Of a DNA stretch of 64,000 bases, positions 47,314 to 57,124 are shown piece after piece. The position numbers and the translations under genes are program-made. Source of the stretch: Phycisphaerales bacterium UBA1161 (GTDB lineage: Bacteria; Planctomycetota; Phycisphaerae; Tepidisphaerales; Tepidisphaeraceae); NCBI GenBank assembly GCA_002311745.1, contig DBZL01000055.1, positions 62,001 through 126,000 of the forward strand, given 5' to 3'. How positions within the stretch are numbered: position 1 is the stretch's first letter; each line of letters starts with the position of its first letter. The notes beneath the pieces are model-generated. The model searched no databases and had not been told where the DNA came from. It saw only the letters and a program-made list of their open reading frames with translations.

Positions 47314-48414
47314 CTATTCTTGAGGTTTTCGATAAAAGGGCAACGGGACGATTTTGGCTGCGACGGGCGCGCCGCGCAGATCCACCTGCACGTCCGCAGC
47401 GGCGGCGGCATGGGCGGCTTCCACGTACGCCATGGCAATGCTCTTGTGCAGCGTGGGGCTGAAGGTCCCGCTGCTCACCTGACCGATGGCCGCGCCGTCC
47501 CGTTGCACCGCCGAGCCCTGACGCGCGATGCGCGGGCCTTGCAGCTCGAGCCCGACCAGTTTTTTCGCTGGTCCGCGCTGAACAACCGCGCGCAGCGCCT
47601 CTGCCCCCAGAAAATCCTTTTTCAAATCGACGGCCCAGTCCAGCCCCGCGGAAATCGGATCGATGTTTTCGCTCAATTCGTGCCCGTACAGCGGCATGGC
47701 CGCTTCCAGGCGCAGCGTGTCGCGGGAACCCAGCCCGGCGGGCTGGATCACCGAATCGGGCTGGTGCATCTCCTCGGCCATCGACTTCACCGCCGACGCC
47801 GCCGCCTGCGCCGAAACGATCATCTCCACGCCATCCTCGCCGCTGTATCCGCTGCGAAAGACGGTGAACCGGTTCATCATGTGCGTCCCGCTTTCAAACC
47901 CCCAGCGCGGGATGGACTTTAGATCGATCGCCAAGGTATCGCTCAGGATTTCGATGACGCGCGGGCCCTGGACCGCCACCATCGCGGTGGATTGCGTCCG
48001 ATCGGCGATCTCGACGGCAAATCCGCCGCCGTCGCGAACGGAGGCAAGGTGCTTGACGATTTTTTCCCGGTTGGAGGCGTTGCAGACGATCAGCCAGTGC
48101 TTGGCATCCTTGGAGACGATCACGTCGTCCAGCACGCCGCCGGCTTCGTTGCAGATCAAGCTGTAGCGGCTCTGCCCGATGCGTTGCTTGGCGACGTTGC
48201 GACTCAGCACGCGGTCCAGAAACGCCGGGGCGTCTTTCCCGCTGACATAAAGCCGCCCCATGTGACTGACGTCGAACAACGATCCGCTGCTGCGTGTGTG
48301 CTGGTGCTCCTGGACGATGCCGCGATACAGCAGGGGCATTTCCCATCCGGCAAATTCGACCATTTTCGCGCCGAAGGAGACGTGAAATTCGTAAAGCGGC
48401 GTACGCAGCAGCAT
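47314..48414 (-). CDS. gcvT: aminomethyltransferase (T-protein)
   Basis: T-protein releases ammonia from aminomethyl-lipoyl-GcvH and forms 5,10-methylene-THF. From ATG 48414 the 366-residue protein begins 'MLLRTPLYEFHVSFGAKMVEFAGWEMP' (in parts). It has 'LFDVSHMGRLYV', 'YSLICNEAGGVLDDVIV' and the folate-site Asp in the conserved 'LDDVIV'. The frame is open far upstream only because of high GC; that part is antisense to the aldehyde dehydrogenase and is not translated product. First gene of the operon. Confidence 0.95.
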   Translation of the reverse strand: MLLRTPLYEFHVSFGAKMVEFAGWEMPLLYRGIVQEHQHTRSSGSLFDVSHMGRLYVSGKDAPAFLDRVLSRNVAKQRIGQSRYSLICNEAGGVLDDVIVSKDAKHWLIVCNASNREKIVKHLASVRDGGGFAVEIADRTQSTAMVAVQGPRVIEILSDTLAIDLKSIPRWGFESGTHMMNRFTVFRSGYSGEDGVEMIVSAQAAASAVKSMAEEMHQPDSVIQPAGLGSRDTLRLEAAMPLYGHELSENIDPISAGLDWAVDLKKDFLGAEALRAVVQRGPAKKLVGLELQGPRIARQGSAVQRDGAAIGQVSSGTFSPTLHKSIAMAYVEAAHAAAAADVQVDLRGAPVAAKIVPLPFYRKPQE

Positions 48415-48504
48415 GAACCGGCGAAAGGTAGTCCCCGGGTCCAGCCGGGTCAAGAAATCCGTTCTCTCCTGCCCGCGGTCCACTTGGGCATCTAAGATAA
48501 TGTG

Positions 48505-49866
48505 ATGAGAGCCATCAATCCGGCAACGGAAGAGACGGTCGCCGAATATCCCGAGCATACCTGGCCGCAGATCGAGCAGGCGTGCGCGGCGACGCGGTCG
48601 GCCTTTGCCCTGTGGCGCAACACGCCGCTCGAGCAGCGCTGCCGCTTGATGCGCCAAGCGGCGGCACTCCTGAGGCAAAGGCGAAGCGAGTTGGCCAAAC
48701 TGATGACCTGCGAAATGGGCAAGCCGATCACCGCCGGGGAGGCGGAGGTGGATAAGTGCGCCGCGGCCTGCGATTACTTCGCCCAAAATGCCACGAAGTT
48801 TCTCGCGCCGCTGGAAATCGCCTCGGACGCCTCGCGCAGCTACGTGCGGTTTGAGCCGCTGGGGCCGATCCTGGCGATCATGCCCTGGAATTTTCCCCTG
48901 TGGCAGGTGTTTCGATTCGCCGCCGCGGCGCTGGTGGCGGGCAACGTGGTGCTGCTGAAGCACGCCCCCAACGTCCCCGGCTGCGCCCTGGCCATCGAAC
49001 GATTGGCGGCCGAGGCGGGATTCCCCCGCGGTGTCTTGGCGGCGCTGCTCGTATCCGACAATGCCGTCGCGGAACAAATCGTTTCTCATCCGGCGATTGC
49101 CGCGGTGACGCTCACGGGCAGCGAGCGCGCCGGCTCGGCCGTGGCCGCCGCGGCCGGAAGAGCGCTGAAGAAAACCGTCATGGAGCTGGGTGGGTCCGAT
49201 CCGTTCATCGTGCTGGCCGACGCCGATGTTCCATCCGTGGCCGCCGCCGCGGCCCAGGCCCGCTGCATCAACAACGGACAGAGCTGCATCGCCGCCAAGC
49301 GGTTCATCGTTGAGGCACCGATCGCCGAGGAATTTGAATCGGCCCTGGCCGCGGCGATGTCCGCCATGAAGGTCGGCGATCCCCTGGATCGCGCCACGCA
49401 GATCGGCCCGCTGGCGCGATTGGATTTGCTGGAGAATCTGCACCGCCAAGTGCAAACCAGTATCGACCAGGGGGCGCGTCTCCTGTGCGGCGGGCGCAGG
49501 CTCCCGGGTAAGGGATTCTTTTACCAGCCCACCGTTTTGGCCGATGTACATCCAGGGATGGCCGCATTCGACGAGGAGACCTTCGGTCCTGTTGCCGCGG
49601 TCACGCGCGCCGTCGACGTGGACGACGCGATACATCTGGCCAACGAATCGCGCTACGGCTTGGGCGTCAGCCTCTGGACGAAGAACGTCGATCGCGCCCA
49701 AGCGCTGGCCGCGCGTTTGGACGGCGGCTGTGTTTTCATCAACGGCATGGTGCAATCCGATCCACGGTTGCCGTTTGGCGGGATCAAAAGCAGCGGGTGG
49801 GGCCGGGAACTGTCGGAGTTTGGCATGCGCGAATTCGTGAACATTAAGACGGTATGGGTGCGTTAA
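48505..49866 (+). CDS. NAD(P)-dependent aldehyde dehydrogenase (succinate-semialdehyde type)
   Basis: The 453-residue enzyme carries 'PWNFPLWQVFRFAAAALVAGN', the catalytic Glu in 'VMELGGSDPFIV' and the nucleophilic Cys in 'INNGQSCIAAKRF'. 'EETFGPVAAV' and 'PFGGIKSSGWGREL' complete the fold. The sequence is closest in style to GabD/SSADH-type enzymes, but aldehyde specificity is uncertain. It diverges from gcvT with only 90 bp between; the preceding GTG at 48502 is an equally possible start. Confidence 0.93.
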   Translation: MRAINPATEETVAEYPEHTWPQIEQACAATRSAFALWRNTPLEQRCRLMRQAAALLRQRRSELAKLMTCEMGKPITAGEAEVDKCAAACDYFAQNATKFLAPLEIASDASRSYVRFEPLGPILAIMPWNFPLWQVFRFAAAALVAGNVVLLKHAPNVPGCALAIERLAAEAGFPRGVLAALLVSDNAVAEQIVSHPAIAAVTLTGSERAGSAVAAAAGRALKKTVMELGGSDPFIVLADADVPSVAAAAAQARCINNGQSCIAAKRFIVEAPIAEEFESALAAAMSAMKVGDPLDRATQIGPLARLDLLENLHRQVQTSIDQGARLLCGGRRLPGKGFFYQPTVLADVHPGMAAFDEETFGPVAAVTRAVDVDDAIHLANESRYGLGVSLWTKNVDRAQALAARLDGGCVFINGMVQSDPRLPFGGIKSSGWGRELSEFGMREFVNIKTVWVR

Positions 49867-49902
49867 GAGGCGCAGGTCGGGATTAACGTTGCGGGAGTGG
49901 AA

Positions 49903-51102
49903 ATGGATCGTCGCGTTGCCTTAGAATTCGGCCGCTTTAACGGACATCACATGTATCACAGGGCGATTTGGATTTGGCTGTGCGGGGCGTCATGCCTGGC
50001 ATTGGTGGCGGTGTGCGGCTGCAATCGTTCGGGCGGTCAAGGCGGCTTTGCCATGCCGCCGCCGAGTGTCACCGCCGCCCCCGTTTCCGTCATGGACGTG
50101 CCGGTGTATCTGGACGAGATCGGCAAGACCACGGCCACCGAGGTCGTGACCGTTCGGCCGCAGATATCCGGGAAGCTCACCCAGCAACTGTTCACCGATG
50201 GCGCCGATTTGCAGCCCGCCCAGGCGCTGTTCACGATTGATCCGCGTCCGTTCCAGGCGGCGTTGGATTTCGCCCAGGCTTCCCTGGAGCAGAACCGGGC
50301 CCAGCTCGCCGATGCCCAGACCAACTTCAATCGCGTCGCCAGTCTGCTGGCGAGCAAGGCGGTGGCCCAGCAGGATTACGACGACAAGAAAAACCTCGTG
50401 GCCGTCGCCCAGGCCAACGTCAAATCCGCCGAGGCTTCATTGGAGATCGCCGGACTGAACCTGGAATATTGCTCGATCACCTCTCCCATCGAGGGCCGGG
50501 CCGGCCAGGCGTTGGTGGACACGGGCAACGTCGTCAACGCCAATGCCACCGACCTGCTGGTGATTCAGAAGATTTCGCCGATCTACGTGGACTTCACCAT
50601 CCCCGAAACGGAGCTGGACCGCGTCCGCCAGGACATGGCGCAGGGGTTGCTGAAGGTGCAGACGCACACGCAGGATGATCCGCAGCCGCCGGCCGAGGGA
50701 ACCGTGCAGTTCCTGGATAATGCCGTGCAGGACGGCACGGGCACCATCAAACTGCGCGCCACGATCCTCAACAAGGACCGTCGCTTCTGGCCCGGGCAGT
50801 TTGTGCAAGTGCGTCTGATCCTGGCCACGATTCCCAAGGCGCTGCTCATTCCCGCCGAGGCGGTGCAGGTCGGCCAGCAGGGCCCGTACGTTTTTGTGAT
50901 TGGCCCCGACGGCAAGGCCGAGCAGCGCGACGTGTCGCCCGGCCAGCGCCAGGGCGACAAGGTGGTCATCACCAAGGGCGTGGTGGCCGGCGAGACCGTC
51001 GTGCGCTCGGGCCAGTTGATGGTGATCCCCGGCATGCCGGTGACGGTCCTCAAACCCGCAACGCAGCCCGCCGGCGCCGTAGCGGCCGGAGCCGCTCCAT
51101 GA
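49903..51102 (+). CDS. RND efflux periplasmic adaptor (AcrA/MdtA-like)
   Basis: ATG 49903 follows GGGAG. The 399-residue precursor has a lipoprotein signal (AVCGC, Cys about 41), a barrel-sandwich hybrid domain ('GADLQPAQALFTIDPRPFQAAL'), a coiled-coil hairpin ('SLEQNRAQLADAQTNFNRVASLLASKAV') and the β-barrel domain 'VDFTIPETELDRV'. It links the inner-membrane pump to an outer-membrane channel. Its stop overlaps the pump gene start (ATGA). Confidence 0.93.
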   Translation: MDRRVALEFGRFNGHHMYHRAIWIWLCGASCLALVAVCGCNRSGGQGGFAMPPPSVTAAPVSVMDVPVYLDEIGKTTATEVVTVRPQISGKLTQQLFTDGADLQPAQALFTIDPRPFQAALDFAQASLEQNRAQLADAQTNFNRVASLLASKAVAQQDYDDKKNLVAVAQANVKSAEASLEIAGLNLEYCSITSPIEGRAGQALVDTGNVVNANATDLLVIQKISPIYVDFTIPETELDRVRQDMAQGLLKVQTHTQDDPQPPAEGTVQFLDNAVQDGTGTIKLRATILNKDRRFWPGQFVQVRLILATIPKALLIPAEAVQVGQQGPYVFVIGPDGKAEQRDVSPGQRQGDKVVITKGVVAGETVVRSGQLMVIPGMPVTVLKPATQPAGAVAAGAAP

Positions 51103-54100
51103 ATCTTTCCGAGCCGTTCATTCGCCGGCCGGTCATGACCACGTTGCTGACCACGACGTGCGTTCTGTTCGGCTTCCTGGCGTATCGCGCGCTGCCGGTG
51201 AACGATCTGCCGGCGGTGGATTACCCGGTGATCACCGTGCAGGTGAACTACCCCGGCGCCACGCCGGAGACGATGGCCGCCAACTGCGCCACGCCCCTGG
51301 AAAAACAATTCATGCAGATTCCCGGCCTGCTCGTGGTGACCAGCGCCAGCTCGCAGGGGCACACCGGCTTTACGCTGCAATTTGACTTGTCCAAGAGTCT
51401 GGACGGCGCGGCGACGGACGTGCAGGCGGCGATCACGCAAGCCGGCGGCAGTCTCCCCGTCGACCTGCCTTCTCCGCCGACCTTTCAAAAGACCAATCCC
51501 AACGACCAGGCGATCATGTACATGGTCCTGGCCAGCAACTCGGTGACCGCCGGCGAGCTGTACAACTACGCCAGCACCCAGGTCGCCCAGCGCATCAGCA
51601 TTCTCTCGGGCGTCTCGCGCGTGGACGTGTACGGCACCAAGTCGGCGGTGCGCATCAAGGCCGACCCTTCGGCCCTGGCGATCCGCGGCTTGACCATCGA
51701 CGATCTGGCCACCGCGATCAAGGCCGGCACGGCCTATCAAGGCGCCGGGCAATTCGACGGCCCGCACCGCACCTTCCTGCTCCAGCCCCAGGGCCAGCTC
51801 TCCAACGCCGAGCAATACGGCAAGCTGATCGTCGCCATCCACAACAACGCCCCCGTGTATCTGCGCGACGTGGCCCAGGCCGTGGACACGGTGCAGGACG
51901 AACGCGTCTCGATGCATTTCTGGTCGCGCGGCGTGCCGGTGCCGACGGCCAACGTGGTGCTGGCGACCTTCCGCCAGGCCGGCTCCAACGCCGTGGCGGT
52001 CGCCAAGAGTGTGCGCGATCTGCTTCCGGAAATTCGCCAGCAGCTTCCCACTTCCATGGCCCTGTATCCCGTCTACGACCGCTCGCAATCCATCGTCAAC
52101 TCCGCGATGGACGTGCAGGTCACGCTGCTGATCGCCTTCGTGCTGGTGGTGCTGGTGATCTACGCGTTTCTGGGCCGCGCCACCGACACCATGATCCCCG
52201 TCGTCGCCATGCCCCTGTCGCTGCTGGTCACGGTCATCGTCATGTACGTCCTGGGCTACAGCCTGGACAACCTGTCGCTGATGGCGTTGACGCTGGCCAT
52301 CGGGTTTTTGGTGGATGACGCGATCGTGTTTGTGGAGAACACCGTCAGCCGCATGGAGCACGGCGAAAGCGCCCTCGAGGCGTCGCTGCACAGCGCCAAG
52401 CAGATCAGCTTCACGATTCTGTCGATGACGATTTCGCTGGCTTCGGTGTTCGTGCCCCTGGTCTTCATGCCCGCCCTGGTGGGCCGGATTTTCCGCGAGT
52501 TTGCCGTGACGATCATCGTGGCCATCTTCGCCTCGGGGATCATCTCCCTGACCCTGACGCCGATGATGTGCTCGCGCATGCTGGCCCGCCGCGGCAAGGG
52601 ACAGAAAAAGACCCTCATGGAGCGCATCGCCCGCGCCGTCGTCGACCGCGTCCTGCTGTTTTACAGCCGCTCGCTCTGGTGGTTCTTGAGACACCGCTGG
52701 GTCTCGGCGTGCATCTGGTTCATCACCCTGATCGGGACGATCTGGCTGCTGGTCAAGGTTCCCAAGTCATTCTTGCCCATCGGCGACAGCAGCTTCATCC
52801 GCGGCGTGCTGATCGCGCAGGAAGGCGCTTCGCCCGAGCAGATGCACAAGTACCAGAACCAGTTGGACGAGATTCTGCATGCCAATCCGGCGGTGCAAAC
52901 GACCGCCACCCTGACCGGTATTTCGCAGTTCCTGGCTGGCAACCAGGGGTTTGTGCTGGCGTTCCTGAACCCGCCGGACCAGCGCCCGCGGATCGCCTCC
53001 GTCGCCGCTAAACTCATGAGCGATGGCCGCCGCATCGTCAACGCCCTGTTGGTCTTGCAGCCCTCGCCGGTGTTGCAGATCAATACGGGGGCCACCGCGA
53101 ACAATCTTGGCAAGTTCGCCTACGCCTTGTCCGGCATCAATCCCCGGCAAGTCAATGCGGCCGCCCTGGCCCTGCAGGCGAAGATGGGGCAATTCAAATA
53201 TCACGGCATTCCCGGCTTCGCGACGATCCAGTCCGATCTTTACGTCCACACGCCCAGCCTGGAGATCGAAATGCGCCGCGACGCCGCCTCGACCTACGGC
53301 ATCTCGGCCACCGCCATCGAAAACGCCATTCGCCAGGCGTATTCCCAGAACTACGTTTACCTCATCAAGAAGCCGGAGGATCAGTTCCAGGTGATTCTGG
53401 AAGCCGCCGATGCCGATCGTTCGGTGCCCGGCGATCTGTCGCTCCTGTACGTGCGCACCGACGACGGCACTCGCCTGGTACCCCTGTCGGCCGTCGCCAC
53501 CTGGCGCGAAATCCTGGGCCCCCAGATCGTCAACCACATCAACCAGTTTTCCTCGGTGACCCTCTTTTTCAACCTGGACCCGCGGGTGCCGATCGGCGCC
53601 GCAACGGATTTCATCGACAACGCCGCCAAGCAGATCGTCCCTCCGGGCATTCGCGGCAACCTCCAGGGCGAGGCCAAGGATTTCGCCGACACCATTCACG
53701 TCCTGTCGATCCTGATGGTCCTGGCCGTCTTTGTGATGTACGTGATCCTGGGCATTCTTTACGAAAGCTACGTGCATCCGATTACCGTGCTGTCGGCTCT
53801 GCCGGTGGCGATGGCGGGGGGCTTGGCGACGCTGTATTTCGGCGGAATGGTCTTACCGGGCGTCGACGCATCGCTCTACGCGTTCATCGGCCTGTTCATG
53901 CTCATGGGCATCGTGAAGAAGAACGGCATCATGATGATCGACTTTGCCTTGCAGCGCATGGCCCAGGGCCAGGCCAGCGTCGATGCCATCCATGACGCCA
54001 GCATGAACCGCTTCCGCCCGATCATCATGACGACGCTGGCGGCCCTGATGGGCGCGGTGGCGATCGCCGCGGGCTACGGCGCCGACGGCGCTTCGCGGCG

Positions 54101-54353
54101 CCCGCTGGGCCTGGTCATCGTCGGCGGTCTGATCGTCTCTCAATTCATCACCTTGTACGTCACCCCCGTGGTTTACATGTACCTGGAGCAATTCCAGGAA
54201 AAGGTGCTGGACCGCACCACGTTCTTCCATTCCGTGCGGCCAATGTCCGCCAGCGACATCGCCGTGGTCGGCCACGACGTCGAAGGCCCCGACGGCAACG
54301 GCGCCGAGCCGGCCGACACCGAGCGGCCGGTCTCGCAACCGGCCGGCCGATAA
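51099..54353 (+). CDS. RND efflux transporter (AcrB/MdtBC-like)
   Basis: The 1084-residue proton-driven pump has twelve transmembrane helices in the 1+5+6 layout. Signatures are 'FIRRPVMTTLLTTTCVLFG', the TM4 proton-relay motif in 'ALTLAIGFLVDDAIVFVENT' (two Asp) and 'GLFMLMGIVKKNGIMMIDFAL'. The last ~40 residues are a hydrophilic tail. No outer-membrane factor follows, so the channel is encoded elsewhere. Confidence 0.95.
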   Translation: MNLSEPFIRRPVMTTLLTTTCVLFGFLAYRALPVNDLPAVDYPVITVQVNYPGATPETMAANCATPLEKQFMQIPGLLVVTSASSQGHTGFTLQFDLSKSLDGAATDVQAAITQAGGSLPVDLPSPPTFQKTNPNDQAIMYMVLASNSVTAGELYNYASTQVAQRISILSGVSRVDVYGTKSAVRIKADPSALAIRGLTIDDLATAIKAGTAYQGAGQFDGPHRTFLLQPQGQLSNAEQYGKLIVAIHNNAPVYLRDVAQAVDTVQDERVSMHFWSRGVPVPTANVVLATFRQAGSNAVAVAKSVRDLLPEIRQQLPTSMALYPVYDRSQSIVNSAMDVQVTLLIAFVLVVLVIYAFLGRATDTMIPVVAMPLSLLVTVIVMYVLGYSLDNLSLMALTLAIGFLVDDAIVFVENTVSRMEHGESALEASLHSAKQISFTILSMTISLASVFVPLVFMPALVGRIFREFAVTIIVAIFASGIISLTLTPMMCSRMLARRGKGQKKTLMERIARAVVDRVLLFYSRSLWWFLRHRWVSACIWFITLIGTIWLLVKVPKSFLPIGDSSFIRGVLIAQEGASPEQMHKYQNQLDEILHANPAVQTTATLTGISQFLAGNQGFVLAFLNPPDQRPRIASVAAKLMSDGRRIVNALLVLQPSPVLQINTGATANNLGKFAYALSGINPRQVNAAALALQAKMGQFKYHGIPGFATIQSDLYVHTPSLEIEMRRDAASTYGISATAIENAIRQAYSQNYVYLIKKPEDQFQVILEAADADRSVPGDLSLLYVRTDDGTRLVPLSAVATWREILGPQIVNHINQFSSVTLFFNLDPRVPIGAATDFIDNAAKQIVPPGIRGNLQGEAKDFADTIHVLSILMVLAVFVMYVILGILYESYVHPITVLSALPVAMAGGLATLYFGGMVLPGVDASLYAFIGLFMLMGIVKKNGIMMIDFALQRMAQGQASVDAIHDASMNRFRPIIMTTLAALMGAVAIAAGYGADGASRRPLGLVIVGGLIVSQFITLYVTPVVYMYLEQFQEKVLDRTTFFHSVRPMSASDIAVVGHDVEGPDGNGAEPADTERPVSQPAGR

Positions 54354-54401
54354 CTCTTGGCTGGCATTGAACCTCGGCCGGGGGAATAATCGTTCTGACT
54401 C

Positions 54402-54953
54402 ATGAGAGTGGATACCGCCACGCGACGGTTCTATGCGGAAATCTGGCCGCAAGCCCCGATGGTCCTGCGCGTGGCCAAGATTCTGGTCAAGGATTCGGCC
54501 GAGGCCGAGGACCTGGCCCAGGAAACGCTTCTGAAGGCGTTTCGCTTCATCGACGGGCTGGAAGCCGGCAGCGAGGTCCGCAAGTGGCTGCTGGCGATCC
54601 TGCGTAACACGCGTACCGACCGCCTGCGAGCCGCCGGACGCCAGGTGCCTCAGACCGGCCTGGAGGGCCTGGACGAGCAGTTGCCCGATTCGCGGCCGCC
54701 GGAGGCGGCCGAATCGGCCGATCCGCGGGAAATCCTGGAGGCGTTTTCCGATCAGCAGATGATCGACGCGCTTGGGGCTCTGCCCGAGGAGATCCGCTGG
54801 ACGCTGCTGCTGGTGGATGTGCAGGGGCTGGATCACGCGGTGGCGGCGGCGGTGCTGGACGTGCCCGTGGGCACCATCAAATCGCGCGCCCACCGCGGCC
54901 GCGCCATGTTGCGGCAGGTCTTGCAGCCATCGCGCAGGGAGTCGCAGGTATGA
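54402..54953 (+). CDS. ECF-subfamily RNA polymerase sigma factor
   Basis: The 183-residue protein has region 2 ('DLAQETLLKAFRFIDGLEAG', 'VRKWLLAILRNTRTDRLR') and region 4 ('ALGALPEEIRWTLLLVDVQG', 'VAAAVLDVPVGTIKSRAHRGRAML', in parts). It overlaps the following membrane protein gene by ATGA, the usual arrangement for an ECF sigma and its anti-sigma. Its target regulon may include the flanking efflux pump or porin, which is inference from position. Confidence 0.93.
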   Translation: MRVDTATRRFYAEIWPQAPMVLRVAKILVKDSAEAEDLAQETLLKAFRFIDGLEAGSEVRKWLLAILRNTRTDRLRAAGRQVPQTGLEGLDEQLPDSRPPEAAESADPREILEAFSDQQMIDALGALPEEIRWTLLLVDVQGLDHAVAAAVLDVPVGTIKSRAHRGRAMLRQVLQPSRRESQV

Positions 54954-55630
54954 ACCAAGACAACCCCCCCATTTCGCCGCAGGATGCCGCCTGGGATGAT
55001 GCGGTCACGACGCGCCTCGCCCGTCTGCGCTCCATGCCCGTGGATGCCGGCCGCTTGCAGGCCGCCATTGGGCGGCAGATTCCACGCCTGCCGGCGCGTC
55101 GCTTGTGGATCGGACCGATGCGCGCGGCGGTGGCGGCGGCGGGCTTGGTCATCCTGGGTCTCTTGATCGTCTTGATCGTCAATTCCTCCGGCACCCCGGT
55201 CATGGCCGCTTCGCAGATCGCGCAGTTGCATGAGGACCTTGTTTCCGGCCGCGTGCACTCCGTCCATGTCGATTCGATTGACGCCGCACGCAAAGCCCTG
55301 GCCGAGCAGGTCGCGGGGGCCGTTGCGCTGCCCGACGTGCCGAACGATCACGTGATGGCCTGCTGCATGAAATCGGTCAAGGGCCGGCAGATGGCGTGCG
55401 TGCTTTTGGACAAGGGCGGCACCCCGGTCACCATGACCGTCGCCAGCGCCGCCGACATGCGCCCGCCCGATGCGCCCAAGGTCGTTCGCGACGGCGCCAC
55501 CTATTACGTCCAGTCCATCCGTGATCTGAACATGGTCGTCACCCAGCGCCAGGGGCAATGGGTTTGTCTGATCGGCAAGCTGACTGCCGAGCAACTCATG
55601 GACGCCGCCAGCCAACTGCATTTCCAATAA
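54950..55630 (+). CDS. putative membrane anti-sigma factor
   Basis: The 226-residue protein has one transmembrane helix ('AAVAAAGLVILGLLIVLIV', about 60-80). The N-terminal cytoplasmic ~55 residues could bind the sigma factor, and the periplasmic domain contains 'HVMACCMKSVKGRQMACVL'. The Cys-Cys and following Cys suggest redox or metal sensing. The ATGA overlap with the ECF gene supports the assignment; no ZAS zinc motif (HxxxCxxC) is present in the N-terminal part. Confidence 0.72.
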   Translation: MNQDNPPISPQDAAWDDAVTTRLARLRSMPVDAGRLQAAIGRQIPRLPARRLWIGPMRAAVAAAGLVILGLLIVLIVNSSGTPVMAASQIAQLHEDLVSGRVHSVHVDSIDAARKALAEQVAGAVALPDVPNDHVMACCMKSVKGRQMACVLLDKGGTPVTMTVASAADMRPPDAPKVVRDGATYYVQSIRDLNMVVTQRQGQWVCLIGKLTAEQLMDAASQLHFQ

Positions 55631-55710
55631 CATCTCGTTTTTTCGTCCACTGCCGAGCGTTATCCGTCCTTGTGTCACGGGCTTGCGCAGAAGTGGAAAT
55701 CGCCGCGACG

Positions 55711-55739
55711 TTGAGGTGTAATGGGGGCTCCGGTAGTAT
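55711..55739 (+). promoter_or_regulatory. porin gene promoter
   Basis: TTGAGG (55711-55716) and TAGTAT (55734-55739), 17 bp apart, place the start at about 55746, giving a 50-nt leader with GGAG before the ATG. Confidence 0.5.
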
Positions 55740-55795
55740 GAGCCCATGTTGCCGGTTGGAACTGGGACCGGCGTTTTTGAAGGGACGGAGCAAAC

Positions 55796-57124
55796 ATGAA
55801 ATTTCGCAAAGGTCTGGTCGGCGTGGCGGCGGCCATGCTGGTCCTGGGGGGCGCGGCGCAGGCGCAGGAAATAGGGGGCCCCGAAAATCCGGAACTGACG
55901 CAGCCGGGTGAAGCGCCGCCGCCGGCCGAAACACCTGCGGCCGCTCCCCCCCAGCGCGCTGCGATCATGAACTTGCTGGACCGCGCCAACGTCGCCGGTC
56001 CTCTTGACCGCGCGGGATTGAACCTCTACGGCTACGCTGAAGTCGGCTATCTTTACGACTTCACCGCGCCCAGTAATTTGACTCCCCCCAAGACCGCGCC
56101 CGGCGATTTCATTTTCTTCCCCGGTCCGTACAAAAATGAGCTTTTCATCGATCAGGTGAACCTGACCCTCGAGCGGGCCATCAATCCCAACGGCGACAAC
56201 TTCGACTTCGGTTTCAAGATTGCCGGCTCCTTCGGCCGCGACGCGTTCTTCACCCACTCCAACGGCGTGCTCGACCAGGACAACAAGGCCGGCGGCGTCA
56301 GCGGCAACGATGAGCAGTTCGACATCCCCGAAGCCTACTTCACCGTCAATTTGCCCGTCGGAAGCGGGCTGCTGATCGAGGCCGGCAAGTTCGCCGACCT
56401 GCTGGGCGTGGAAAAGATCAACCCCACCGGCAACGCGCTGTACTCCCACAGCTACCAGTTCAGCTACGCCCTGCCGTTCACGCAGACCGGCGTTTTGGCC
56501 AAGTACAAGCTCACCAGCGAAACCAATCCGGACGAATGGACCACCTTCATGGCCGGCATCACCCGCGGCTGGAACCAAACCCTTTACGATGACAACGGCG
56601 TGCCCGACGGCCTCTTGCAGTTCAGCCACCATGCCGGCAGCATTACCTGGACGGCTGATCTCCTTTTCGGCCCCGAAGGCTATCTGCCCTATGGCCCTTC
56701 GGATAATCACGACATGTGGGTCACGGCCGATGCCATCGTTTCCTGGCAGGTTTCGGACGAGTTGAACCTGACCTTCGACGGCCTGGTGGGCAATTCCGCC
56801 CGCCCGACCCCCCTAACGGGTGCCACCACCTGGGCGGGCATCGCCGGCTATGCCGACTACGTCCTGGGCAAGCACGTGACGTTGAACGGTCGGCTGGAGT
56901 ACTACCACGATGGCCACGGCGTCACGACCGGCATCGGCGGCACCGACCTGAATTACTACGAGGCCACCGCCGGTGTGTCGATCACCCCTCTGCCGGATAA
57001 TCAGTGGCTGCGGACCTTGGTCCTTCGGCCGGAAGTCCGCCTTGACTGGGCCGACCAGGGCGTCATCGACGGCAGCCGATTCAGCCAACTGACGGCGGCG
57101 GTCGACCTGTACTGGAAATTCTAA
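55796..57124 (+). CDS. BBP2-type outer-membrane beta-barrel porin
   Basis: The 442-residue precursor has a signal peptide ending GGAAQAQ, a Pro-rich linker and then alternating amphipathic strands with 'GLNLYGYAEVGYLYDF'. It ends in an aromatic 'AAVDLYWKF', the C-terminal Phe recognised by the BAM complex. This layout fits the putative beta-barrel porin-2 (OmpL-like) group. It likely allows passive uptake or efflux of small solutes. Confidence 0.85.
   Translation: MKFRKGLVGVAAAMLVLGGAAQAQEIGGPENPELTQPGEAPPPAETPAAAPPQRAAIMNLLDRANVAGPLDRAGLNLYGYAEVGYLYDFTAPSNLTPPKTAPGDFIFFPGPYKNELFIDQVNLTLERAINPNGDNFDFGFKIAGSFGRDAFFTHSNGVLDQDNKAGGVSGNDEQFDIPEAYFTVNLPVGSGLLIEAGKFADLLGVEKINPTGNALYSHSYQFSYALPFTQTGVLAKYKLTSETNPDEWTTFMAGITRGWNQTLYDDNGVPDGLLQFSHHAGSITWTADLLFGPEGYLPYGPSDNHDMWVTADAIVSWQVSDELNLTFDGLVGNSARPTPLTGATTWAGIAGYADYVLGKHVTLNGRLEYYHDGHGVTTGIGGTDLNYYEATAGVSITPLPDNQWLRTLVLRPEVRLDWADQGVIDGSRFSQLTAAVDLYWKF

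Noticed and set aside
48415..48501. Glycine riboswitch upstream of gcvT
   Set aside because: The 87-bp gap is too short and lacks the paired aptamer structure.
48415..49755. N-terminal extension of gcvT to an 813-residue protein
   Set aside because: The upstream part is antisense to the aldehyde dehydrogenase and unlike any T-protein; homology starts at 48414.
50583..52694. Minus-strand 703-residue frame over the RND pump genes
   Set aside because: His/Gln/Asp-rich antisense translation without motifs.
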